Assembly: GCF_910589235.1 (NCBI RefSeq)
Contig: NC_060959.1
Span: 2,853,376-2,917,375 of the forward strand
Direction of reading: 5' to 3'
DNA length: 64,000 nt
Source of the DNA: Vespa crabro
Lineage: Eukaryota; Arthropoda; Insecta; Hymenoptera; Vespidae
The position numbers and the translations under genes were made by a program. This document shows positions 22,191 to 32,615 of the stretch, one piece after another. The notes beneath the pieces are model-generated. The model was not told the DNA's origin and did not search any database. It saw only the letters and a list, made by a program, of their open reading frames with translations. The first letter of the stretch is position 1; the number at the start of each line of letters is the position of its first letter.

Positions 22191-22619
22191 GTACTCTAAG
22201 TCAATGCGTCAAAAAAGGTTTCATAGGAAATCCAATCCGTGATGAATAATCCCGTTAACTAATCGTAAAAAAGCCTGGCCAGGTGTATATACTTGCATAT
22301 TTCAATGTGTATAGAGGTTTTGGATATTCATACTTCTCATCCCACTCACTCACATACACACTCTATATGTTCCAGGACTATATTCCTATAGGCGGCCATT
22401 CTGGTATTCATCTAATCAGGATGAATTCCGCTAAATCGTTCAAAATTTCAAGAACTCTACGCATGTTGATATCAGAACAGCCTCTTCACGTGACCACACT
22501 CTTTTCATATTATAGGTGTCATTTGATTTCACTTTGGTTATACTATATTTTCTCTGTTAATTACACATTTGTCCCAATCTAACTCTTAATTTACGGATAT
22601 GATTTGTTCGTGTACATTG

Positions 22620-23230
22620 AAATAAATCAGCCAATTGATACTGATTCGCTTTTTTTACTTCTACGATGGTTATATGGTTATACAGTTATGCTCTTTCTCT
22701 CACACATACACTCCATAGACATGTTGCTACGATATAAACATTCAAATAATACGAAACAATACCGTTGTCTTCGTGTATATAAAACAGAAAATCAAAAGCA
22801 ACTTCAAAATTTATTAAAAGAGAAAAATCCAATTTTCGGTATCAGATTTTAATAGTTTCAAAAAACAGAAAGAATATTTTTGGTATTAACAAAATCATTG
22901 AATAAATCATTAAATATTACACGAAAATAGTAACATTACTTACTAAATTACTTCAAAAAACTATAGAATTTAAATGGACTACATACATAGAGCATTAACA
23001 TACTTAAATAATAAAACCAATTCACAACTACAGCGTTGCCAAATGACATTAAATGTTCATAATTTAGAAACTTAACATTAACTCGAAAATATCGTAGATA
23101 CATTATCTAGAAATCCTCCATATATCATGCTAATTAAACTTGAAGAAAGTTCAACAAAAAATATAAAAATACCTAAGATAAAAAAAAATTTCACCAGCCA
23201 AAAACACGTGATCCACCTCTATAGAATCTT
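22620..23230 (+). pseudogene. Third gypsy-type pol remnant, RT to RNase H
   Basis: A chain of weak but ordered matches is visible. QLQNLLKEKNPIFG at about 22795 resembles the early RT stretch. A frame at about 22920-22990 gives IVTLLTKLLQKTIEFKWT (family IAxPLTxLLKKxxxFxW). Then TNSQLQRCQMTLNVHNLE and, at about 23085, ENIVDTLSRNPP (family ENxVADxLSRxP, the end of RNase H). Most of RT and the RNase H core are deleted. It differs in wording from the two gypsy copies upstream. Confidence 0.55.
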
Positions 23231-23399
23231 CAGGAAATCTAGCAACCCATGAAAAACATTTATATGAGTCAAAAACAAATCATATAGCGCCCATAGAATC
23301 CAAAATTAAACAAAAATACAAAGAGAAAACATACCAATACAAAGACTATCCCTTTAATTAATAATAATAATTGTTTTATAGTAATTTTGTCCTTATCTA

Positions 23400-23525
23400 T
23401 CGCTGAAATCACATACGCTTCGAGCGAAAAGTGATGAACAGCATTTCGTTCAAAATATGAACTACAAGCGCAAGAGAACATTATCTCCATAATACGTCTA
23501 TTGTATCAGTGTATAAGCTTTTGTA
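23400..23525 (+). repeat. Fragment related to the inner end of the inverted arms
   Basis: CGTCTATTGTATC followed by GTGTATAAGCTTTTG matches 14940-14970 of the right arm, and an upstream CAAAATATGAA block also lines up. It shows that the inner arm end is part of a dispersed repeat. Confidence 0.55.
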
Positions 23526-23736
23526 GATATATTCCTCTTAAGCATAACAGTCAGATTAGTGTGGATTAGAGTAGGTAGTTTTAATAAGTTGTAAAATCAT
23601 ACTTTTCAGTCTCTCATATTTATAGTTAGTCAAAAAGATCTCTGTACACCATACTAAAATTTTTTTAACATTGTTTCTCTCCAATCGGGACCAACCCTTT
23701 ATGCCGACATGCAAGCAACATCACATTTCTATACAG

Positions 23737-23872
23737 TAGGTCGAATATCGCCGCAAAGGCGGTAAAAAATAATTTCGTTATTTATACCGTCATTAGGTTT
23801 TTTTTCAATTTGGTAATACTTTTAATTTAATTGAAATTATTTTTCGCCGTCTTTGTGGCGACATTCGACTGC
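23737..23872. mobile_element. Palindromic MITE or foldback insert (about 135 bp)
   Basis: GGTCGAATATCGCCGCAAAG on the left pairs with the reverse complement of the right end (AGTCGAATGTCGCCACAAAG), continuing through GGCGG...AAAAAATAATTTC for about 43 bp. It sits between the left end and the transposase of the Tc1 element. The target duplication was not resolved. Confidence 0.75.
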
Positions 23873-24029
23873 AAAGAATTAATAAATAAATAATTTTTAC
23901 TTTAGTATATTCAGTTACATAACATTTATTATTAATGAAAAAGAAAAAACCTTATATTTATGTATCAACAAGTAAAATAAAAAAATTATAAACATAACAA
24001 AAATAACGTCAAAAAAATCTCTGTACAAG

Positions 24030-24998
24030 ATTGAATTTAACAATACCAAGAATTCAGCAGGACGTTTACAAACAAGACAGTGCTCCAAAGTCAAATACAA
24101 GTTATTTTCTCGTCTACCAAAAAAGAAAAAAAATCATACACAACATTTTCCCGAAAATGCACATATTGATAGCAATTCGCAAATTAATTGTAAAATTAAG
24201 AGAAGAAAGTGCAACATCAAAAAAAATTGCCCAAATTGTAAAGATCATACTTTTCTGTACAGTACGTTCTTGATAAATATAATAAAACTGGATCATTGCA
24301 AAATCGAGGACGAACAGGAAGACCACAAAAATTAGAAACACATCATAAATATGCTATTTTGCGAACAATAAGATGTGATTTATGTACAAGTGCTCCAAAA
24401 TTAATAGGTATGATTGAAACTGGCTACAAGATTAAAGTAGTATCTGAAACTGTTCGAAATGTATTTAGGAAAGCTGGTTGCAATGGCCGTACAGCCAGAA
24501 AAAAACCTTTCATAAGTGCAATATACATAAACGTTTGGAATTTCCAAATTCGCATATTAACAAAGATAAAAACTTCTGGAATAGTGTTCTATTCAGTGAT
24601 GAAAGTAAATTTAATATTTTTACTTCAGACGGATATATTAAAGTCTAGAGAAAACCAAATACACAAATGGAATGTAAAAATTTACGTCCAACAATTAAAC
24701 ATGGAGGTGACTGCATGATAATTTGGGGGTGCATGACTACAGCGGAGGTTGGAAATTTAACATTTATTGATGAAATTATGAATCAAAATATGTCTATCTT
24801 AATATTTTTAAAGAAAATTTAAGTAGCAGAGCAATGAAATTAAATTTAGAAGGAACGTTTATCTTTCAACAAGATAACGATTTAAAGCACACCGCAAAAA
24901 AAGTAAAAGAATGGATATTATATAATGTTCCAAAGCAACTTCACATACTCCCTCAATTACTCGACATGAACCCCATAGAAGATTTATGTTATATATAC

Positions 24999-25000
<2 letters not shown>
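24030..25000 (+). pseudogene. Tc1-like transposase, broken
   Basis: The best frame (24296-24718) carries GRTGRPQKL, the usual GRPRK linker, then SETVRNVFRKAGCNGRTARK (family VS..TVRR.L...GL.gR.ARKKP). A shifted frame has VLFSDES-like codons (about 24582-24606) with the first catalytic Asp, and 24705-24740 reads MIIWGCMT (family MvWGC). From 24834 comes FIFQQDNDLKHTAKKVKEWI, with the second Asp, then LDMNPIEDL (family PDLNPIENLW), where the family's third acidic residue lies. An AT tract replaces the C-terminus. The enzyme would move the element at TA; several frameshifts make it inactive. Confidence 0.88.
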
Positions 25001-25075
<75 letters not shown>

Positions 25076-25080
25076 ATATA
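25001..25080. repeat. (AT)n microsatellite at the transposase end
   Basis: About 27 TA units, with an AAATAT interruption near 25053, begin directly after the NPIEDL block and have probably erased the transposase C-terminus. Confidence 0.95.
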
Positions 25081-25950
25081 TAGTATAATATATAATATAA
25101 TATATTATACTATATATTATAATAACATAAATGTTCTATGTTATATATATATTTATTAAAAGAAACTTAAAAAAGTATAATATTAAAAACAAAGAAGAAT
25201 TAAAATCCAGAATTTTGTGCCAAAAAGATTACAAGAGGTAATTAAAGTGAAAGTCGGGAAGACCGACAGATAATTAATTTAAAATATTATGATTAATAAA
25301 GTTATGTGTACGAAAACTTTTTTGACATTATTTTTCTTGTTTGTTTTTTCTTTACTTTACTTGATAAATAAATGTATTATTTTTTCTTTTTCATTAATAA
25401 TAAATGTTATGTTTCTGAATACACTAGCGTAAAAATTATTTATTTATTAACATTCCGCTTGGAGATAAACAATATCAAAAAAATTTTAGTACGGTGTACC
25501 GAGACTTTTTTGTCTAACTATATATCCTTTGATGGTGGCATGCGGGTCGCAAGGATCTGTCTTAGATATGAAGCAACACCAATACGCATTTGTTTTGCGA
25601 TATAAATACATAAAGAATAATAAATATAATTGATACATATAAATTTACTGTAAAAAAGAAAAATTTTGTCGGACATTTTGTAAAAAATAATTATATATAC
25701 TTATATATTAAATATATTTACTAATTATTATTTTTGATAAAAAAAAAATGAGTACGTAACACCACGCACATTAGATGTGAAACTTATGGAATCGATTTAA
25801 TTATACATTTATTTTTTTATAAAAATATTTCAATTTAATATTTAATTACATATATTTATTTATGTAATAATATATATATAAATATTGTTATTAATATATA
25901 ATAACAATATTTATTTACATATACTGTGTTTATATTTCTTTTGTATTTCA

Positions 25951-26154
25951 TTATATTTCTTTACACATACTATTATTTTTCGGACCTATCCATTTTTTAT
26001 AATATAACAGACTATTGGCTTGTGATATCTGAAATACGATATATAAACTAGACTTCAGATTATTTAAATGTCCGACTAATACTACATCGATTGTAATCCC
26101 AATTTTGGACACTGCTAGATTATCATTTATATATAAATTGAATTTCGAATGCAT
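25951..26154 (-). pseudogene. Possible copia RNase H remnant
   Basis: A 67-residue minus-strand frame contains DVVLVGHLNN, SLYIVFQI and LLYYKKW. These fall at the spacing of the copia RNase H region (family GYxDADWA, STSGYxFxL, WxSKKQ). The match is loose and lacks the acidic residues. Copia-type RT is found on the same strand at 29.5-30 kb, which makes the reading somewhat more plausible. Confidence 0.3.
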
Positions 26155-26961
26155 TGATCCTCTTTGATTATAGCAAGTTATCAGTTACAGCAAATTATCA
26201 GTACGTTCACAAGTTTGTTAAAATATCGTACTGATGACTACATAAAACAAATGATATAGGATTATTCCACAACGATCGGACAGTCTCATTTCATTTGTAT
26301 CCATCATAAAAAATGTAACACGCAGACTTTTGAATAATCTAAACTGGCTAAAGAAGATACTGAGGAAAGAAAATTTTTCTACATGTTAGATGTTGAAAAA
26401 GCGGGGACGTGTTCGCGACATAGTAATTAACTCTCGAGAATTCTGCAGTCAGCAATTTTTGATATTTTTGAGTAATTTCATTGAGATCTCTAAATTATAT
26501 TGTCAATATTAAAAATCATACTAAGATACACAGACCAACATTAATTTCAACACCAACATTAATATTAATAACAGGAATTTGTCAAGAAAACGTCAAAACT
26601 CTAATTTACTATCTTATACAATGAAATGGCTAAGTAGCCAATAAAATGCTAAACAAATACGCAAACGAACCTATAAAATTAATTTCAATATCACCACATA
26701 AACTGTAGAGACATTATAGCTATACTAATTAGAAACACTTCAGAACACAATCCTAAAATATCGATAAAAGCACTATTATATTATGACCATAATATTATAC
26801 TATAAAATTATAATTTAAAGAAAAATTATACAAATATCATTCAGTGTTAATTCTATGTATATATACACTACACACATGTTCTTGGCATATACATCATAAT
26901 ATAACACATATATATATATACACATCATAACATTCGTTATATACATTTTCATGTATTCTAG
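26155..26961. other. AT-rich region without recognised feature
   Basis: No coding frame or structured repeat stands out. A few stretches near 26520-26800 are A-rich with scattered Asn and Ile codons, like decayed retroelement DNA, but no motif could be identified. Confidence 0.4.
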
Positions 26962-26965
26962 TTAA

Positions 26966-27328
26966 GGCTAGTGAGACTAAAAACCCTGATTTTATAATGG
27001 TTTACGTCAACGATGAGAACAGGCGTAATTCTTAACCGATTTTAATGAATAAAGTCTCATTTTAAAGACGAAGATTTAATCTAAGACCCCACTTTCTTGA
27101 ATTTTTGGAAAGGCTTTATTTTCTTTGAAAAAATAATGTTAAAGAATGGTATTTCTTCGAGAATAGTTTATTTACAAATATAAAATTTTTTCAAAAATTC
27201 GAAAAAACGGGATTCTAGATTAAACTTTTGTCTTTAAAATGAGATCCCGGTCATCAAAATCAGTCAATAATTACGCCTATTCTCATCGTTGGCATAAACC
27301 ATTATAAAATCAGGAATAACGGACAGCC
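26966..27328. mobile_element. Long-palindrome MITE with TTAA flanks (363 bp)
   Basis: TTAA flanks both sides (26962-26965 and 27329-27332). The element begins GGCTAGTGAG and ends GGACAGCC. The two halves are inverted copies for about 150 bp, for example CCTGATTTTATAATGGTTTA on the left and its complement on the right, and CGATGAGAA.AGGCGTAATT in both. It encodes nothing. TTAA targeting points to piggyBac-type mobilisation. Confidence 0.87.
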
Positions 27329-27347
27329 TTAAACACTACAGCTTTAA

Positions 27348-27489
27348 CCCTTTCGTTACTACGGAGCACTATAATGCCTTCCATAAGATGCTACTGATGG
27401 CATCTACGGCGTCGTATAGCATGCAATGATGTCGCAGCGCTCCGTTCAGCGGAAGTACCGCGGCGGAGAATCCGTCCATAGCGAAAGGG
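27348..27489. mobile_element. Small MITE with TTAA flanks (142 bp)
   Basis: TTAA at 27344-27347 and 27490-27493 encloses a GC-rich element starting CCCTTTCGTTAC and ending GCGAAAGGG. CCCTTTCG is an exact inverted end of 8 bp, extended with mismatches. CCC...GGG ends and a TTAA target are the hallmark of piggyBac derivatives. Only 15 bp separate its left TTAA from the right boundary of the preceding MITE's TTAA. Confidence 0.8.
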
Positions 27490-27493
27490 TTAA

Positions 27494-28032
27494 GAACCAT
27501 AAGAATTCACTAATAATATTAAATATGACAATGGTAATGCATAATCAAAATTGCCTACTCTGTGGAATAACAGCACATGATAACTAAATGATTATCTTTT
27601 ATAAAATAAAAATTTACAAACATTTTTTTAGCTTCTATAAATGATAAAATATTTCTAATTCTTACCACTTCGTACAATATAATTTGATACAATACATGAA
27701 TAAGATCATTACAACTATAACATAAAATTGCATATGTAATAACAGATAGAATAAGGAAACATAGCAACAGATAAGAATCATAACACATATAAGATGGATA
27801 AGAAACATTACAATATATTTTTACAAATAATTATAATCAAAAATCAAGCTAAAAATCTCATTAAAGTTATATACAGATAGTAAAAGACAAAATTTTATTA
27901 TTATAAGTCAAAATCCTTTCCGTATGCTATTTAATTACCTTACTTGTACTAACATTTATTATTAATATAAATCATATCTGTTTCAGCATAACTCTTTTAT
28001 ATACATAAAATTGGAAAATTATAATTAAAAAA
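27494..28032. other. AT-rich region with a candidate splice acceptor
   Basis: The stretch is mostly A/T. A good acceptor-like sequence (ATCTGTTTCAG) ends at about 27986, 47 bp before the small frame at 28033. Nothing else is recognised. Confidence 0.35.
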
Positions 28033-28182
28033 ATGAATACATTCCTGATCTTGGGAGTTATCGCTTGCAATACATCTTTATTATTTTTAGATTACGGAAA
28101 ATGCAGACTCTTAAGGACTCTCGAAATTGATGAATTGTCCCTCACACACATTTGCAACATACAAAAATTTAACAGTCTATAA
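28033..28182 (+). CDS. Small ORF with signal-peptide-like start (49 residues)
   Basis: The frame begins at an ATG with A at position -3 and runs 49 codons to TAA. Its first 20 residues are hydrophobic (MNTFLILGVIACNTSLLFLD), like a secretion signal. The rest is mildly charged and has two cysteines (one in YGKCRLL, one in THICNIQKF). A possible 3' splice site lies 47 bp upstream. It could be the beginning of a spliced secreted peptide, a retroelement envelope-like fragment, or chance. I recognise no family. Confidence 0.25.
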   Translation: MNTFLILGVIACNTSLLFLDYGKCRLLRTLEIDELSLTHICNIQKFNSL

Positions 28183-28976
28183 TATGATCAATAATAAATA
28201 AACAGTTTTAATATTTTAATTAACTCAATATAATAAAACCGCTCGATGATAGAACATCAATTTCCGTAAAAAGAGGTAATAAAAATTTTATTCAATTATA
28301 AAGTGCTTTGGCATCAAGAGTGCTCACTGCTAAGAAATGCAAAATATAAGCATCGAGGACTTATCACTAAGCATAAACATCCATTGAGTCCCAAGAGTCA
28401 CGCGAGTCCTAAAAAATAAAGGCGTCTCTGCGATACTCTCTTTTGAACTTCATAACGAACCAGATCTATACTACTGATCATCACAAGCTTCTTACATAAA
28501 CTATATCTTTTATATAAGTTCTAAAATAATTATATACTCTGATTCTATTGTCGATGGAAACACACATTTTTGTTTCTTTGTATTTTAACTAATTGGAATA
28601 AACACTTATCAATATTACAACATAACCTATGCATATCCTCTAAGTCGTCAATCAGTTGGAATCAATATACGTTTCTAGTTTGGTATTACCTTTGATAATC
28701 TATAGTTCCACACAAATACCTTAGCACGTAGCATTATTTTCTTCAAAGATTTATATCTGAATTATCACAAAATCGATTAAATGCTTTCGTGACATACAAT
28801 ATCTAGACAACTGTAAGATAAATATATTAAACTACCCATCAATTTGTAATGTTTTCCATCACATTTTTAATATGTTTACATTGCCGTGAGTAGCTGTTTT
28901 TATTAATTTTGCATTTGATATTTGTTGTTTCAAAAACTAATTTCAATAAATTCTTAACTCAATTTATCCTATTTAA

Positions 28977-29233
28977 ACCTTTTACTACCAGCAAATCGAC
29001 ACATCACCTCTCAGTACCTATGCGAAAACTGCCACAGACCGATGTATCGGTTTCATGCGTTTACATTCTGATTGTCGCTCCTTCGTGTGTCAAGTGGTTT
29101 TTTCGCTCACACTTAGTCGTTATAATTTCTGATGCGTAGTCATCTCTCTTTATAATTGTCTTTTGTCTGGAATATTGAATCAGTCATGTCATTCTTCACA
29201 TGTACCGCGTAGATAGATCTGGCAGTAAAATGG
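28977..29233. mobile_element. MITE with TTAA flanks (257 bp)
   Basis: TTAA at 28973-28976 and 29234-29237 encloses ends ACCTTTTACTACCAG (left) and CCATTTTACTGCCAG (from the right), 12 of 15 alike. The inside is less AT-rich than its neighbours and has no transposase. End style and target match the other TTAA elements in this window. Confidence 0.75.
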
Positions 29234-29529
29234 TTAAATTCCTTGATCCATTTAAGAAACATCTATATATATTATAATTATAACATTTACTATTCGCATC
29301 TAAATTTCTATATACATATGGATTAACTGTACTTTTATTAAAATAAATGCTTGTTAAATAATTGTTTAACTTTTAGCACCATTTCCTATTTAATTGCTTC
29401 AGTTCATATAAGAGTTTGTTTAACTTACAGACTTTCTCATTTTACAAAATCTTTAGCCTTTTAGATTAGATCATATATATTTCATTGAATAAGTCAGTTT
29501 AGATACACGTACATTTGTTTTTTAAAACA

Positions 29530-29960
29530 ACATGTAAGGAAAAATTAAGTCTAATAGTCTCATACTTACCAACTGGAACGAAAACCTCCTCATAATCAAT
29601 TCCTTCGCAATTAATTTCGCTTTGAATTTGTCCACCAATCGATCTTGTTTTCTTTTAACCTTAAAAATACATGTATTTGTTAATATTTTTTTTATCTTTT
29701 GGTATACTTACCAGATTTCATTTCTCAACAAAACATTTATATTTTACCTTAACTGCCTCTAGTCACAATTCTCTTTTTAGACTATCTATAACTTTCTTTA
29801 CAACATACTGATCATTTTGAGCTGTCATTGATGAATTATATAACTTTCTTGGTCTATCACATTTTCCAATTCTTTGAATTTTAGATTACATACAGCCTCT
29901 CGTGGCTGGAGTAGTTTTAATGCTGGTATCAGCTCTTTTGTACTGTCTATATTAACAAAA
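29530..29960 (-). pseudogene. Copia-type reverse transcriptase remnant
   Basis: On the minus strand, one frame reads CEGIDYEEVFVPVGKYETIR, a close match to the start of copia RT (family GIDYxExFxPVxRxxxIR). The neighbouring frame gives RLVDKFKAKLIAKE (family VxRYKARLVAKG), so a frameshift separates them. Upstream on that strand, VVKKVIDSLKREL resembles the EIxSLxxNxTW stretch that precedes RT. The rest of the element is not seen nearby, except a doubtful RNase H at 25951-26154. Confidence 0.6.
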
Positions 29961-32570
29961 ACAAATATTTAAAAATTTGGAAGATAATTTAACAAAAAGT
30001 TAAAAATTAAAAGTTAAAAAATTTTAGATAATACAAATAAGAACAAAAAAATTGAGAATTTGCTTAATAGAAGAGTGGGGACGTATACTATAAAATTATT
30101 TACTTAAAATAATTACTAACATGCCTACGTATATGAAAGAAATTATTCAGCAAAAATGATAGTTAACAAGATATTAAAATGTAGTATTATTAAAAGTAAT
30201 TAAATATTATTAAGTGCTCGATTTTTGAGACCTCAAAATAGTGTTTAATTTTGATTATGAATGATTATATATAAAACAATAAACAATATTTTTGTATGTA
30301 TTGGAATAAATGTTTTAACCTATTACAGAACAATAAATTGAGTAAACATATGATAAATAAATACATGAAACAATAGTTTTGAAATTACTACGGTGTGTAA
30401 ATATTTATAAAAGTGACTGTATGTACAATTTCATTTATTTCAGTGATCATGTTGCTTTTTATTAGAAATTTGTGACAACATGACTAACTGATTGGATTCT
30501 TCATTTATTAAATGGATTACAGTTCATCTTTCATTATAGTTTTCGTGGAAATGGACCCATATTTTCTTCTTATAACTACATTATATACTCAAGTGATACT
30601 TGATACTAATAAATTATTTTTTAATTCTTGTAGAAACATTATATCTCTTTATTCGATGTCATTTGCTTCCTGATCTGACAATTATATTTTAATGTTATTG
30701 TTAGTTTTTTCTCTTCTTTTTGAATTTATATAATTTTCTGTTGTATGCATTCTACTATTTTCATTAGAGCTTTCAAATTTCTTTCTATTATTACCCATGT
30801 GCATGTTGTTGCACTACAGGTTGGCAAGACCTTAACACATTGTTGACTAGTCCACAAATATACTCGCTTTTGCAAATATATACTACTTATGTAATTATTG
30901 AAGTATAAAATAGTACATATTATTTATCATGTTGCATAGTGTTTACTTAATTCGTTTATTTCCAATATTCTTGAATTTGTAATATTTTAATAACAATTTT
31001 AATTCAATCATGAACATAACTAGGATAAAACCCCGACAGTCACGGTATTACTTATTATTATATACATGATCTACATTCCTATTTTAATTTGTCGCAGCAG
31101 TAACATACAATACTTTCGAAAAAATTAATTTTGCAAAATATCAATTCATTTATGACGTGTATGAGCAGTAGATATTAACATTTAGATAACAAGCTGTGTA
31201 ACTCACTCAAAGTGTTCCAGATTATTAATCACGGGATTGCTGGTTGAAATGTTGTTGTTCTTTTTTCCTTTTTCTTTCTTTTTTCATTACTTTCTTTTGT
31301 ATTAGTTTCTTTTCTCTTTCTTTTTTGTATTCATTTTAATATCTACGTTATCTTCACATGTAAAATTTATCAAATCTAAACTAATTAACAAATATTTATC
31401 ATTGTTTTATCGTGAGTGGACATAAATCTTCGTAATTTCTCTTAGCTATACTTTTTCTTCTATTTCTAGTTTATCTTGCTAAATAACTTTTTTATTCACA
31501 TGTGTTTCTATTTAATAATAGTACTTATAATGATAATGCTTCTTCTCTATCAGGTTGACATTGTTCATTATTTGATATCTGTTTTTGTTATATCTTTTTT
31601 CATTAATTTTATTAAAAATTTTTTAAATATAGATTCTCTTTTTTGGATTCAATAGTTATGTTGACTGTTTCATATTCATTAGACAATGAATTAACTAACA
31701 AGCATTAATGATTGTATGCCAAATTCATCTAATTATTCTACTTTTTGAATAAATGGATTTACATACTGTGCCATACTTTGGTTTATTTTTTGCTTCGATC
31801 GGTTTAAAGAGTATACATCATCTCATAGTAAGATCTTCACATTCATAGATATTTTTGATTATTTCTTATATTTTTAATGACATTTTTTCCATTTTATATG
31901 TTTGAACTCGCTTGATTTAACACTTAGATTTATAATTAGGCCGAGAGTTTTTAGTCTTTCTGTGTAATCTTTCACGTAGCTGCATTCTCTTCGGTTTTCA
32001 CAATAGATCCATCTATATGATCCCACGATTCATTGTATCTATGTTATTTAATCGTATATAATTATTCAATTTGTCACACATTTATGACATAAATAATTTT
32101 CCTTGTAAACATGTGGAACGTGATGAAGTCTAAGAATTAACCTCATAACTTATTGAGATGCGCGTCTATTATATAGCACAGTTGAAAGAGTGCGAGATTA
32201 GCAAAAACTGCAATGTATTAACAAAAGATCAAAGAAAACCAATGGTGTATACATATCGACGCTATATATTATTATAGACGCTGGGATATGCTACTATTAA
32301 TGTAAATTTTAACATTTTTGTATGAAATATGCATATTTTAATGTGGTGTAAAAAAGTCTCATAATGTAAAGGTACAAAATTACTTAAAAACTGTTACAAT
32401 ATTGGAAATATAAATTACTTTACTTAATTGTAAATATAAATTAAAATACCTATGCTTTAATAGTTAAACTAACACAGAAATATTTACATTTGGTACATTT
32501 TTTACAGATTATTTTTATACTTTTATAAATTTATTATTATTATGTCTACAACTTTTATATATATATATAA
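29961..32570. other. AT-rich intergenic DNA
   Basis: This region runs from the copia remnant to the 3' end of the NSUN4-like gene. It is rich in A and T runs and short TA repeats. I see no exon, RNA gene or transposon ends. Confidence 0.5.
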
Positions 32571-32576
32571 TTTATT
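32571..32576 (-). terminator. Polyadenylation signal of the NSUN4-like gene
   Basis: On the minus strand this is AATAAA, about 40 bases after the TGA stop at 32616-32618. It is the first canonical signal downstream, so the 3' untranslated region is probably under 80 nt. Confidence 0.6.
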
Positions 32577-32615
32577 AATAAATTAAGTAAGTATGATTTA
32601 ACTACCTTACCTTCA

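Larger units (their letters stand above)
23625..25515 (+). mobile_element. Tc1-like DNA transposon with a nested MITE
   Basis: The inverted ends are about 45 bp and similar: ATAGTTAGTCAAAAAG, CTGTACACC and TACTAAAATTTTTT from the left, and ATAGTTAGACAAAAAAG, CGGTACACC and TACTAAAATTTTTT from the right. The ends lie next to TA. Part of the left end (GTCAAAAA..TCTCTGTACA) is repeated at about 24009, resembling the double binding sites of some Tc1 elements. The interior has a broken transposase (24030-25000), a palindromic MITE (23737-23872) and a long AT tract. Confidence 0.88.
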
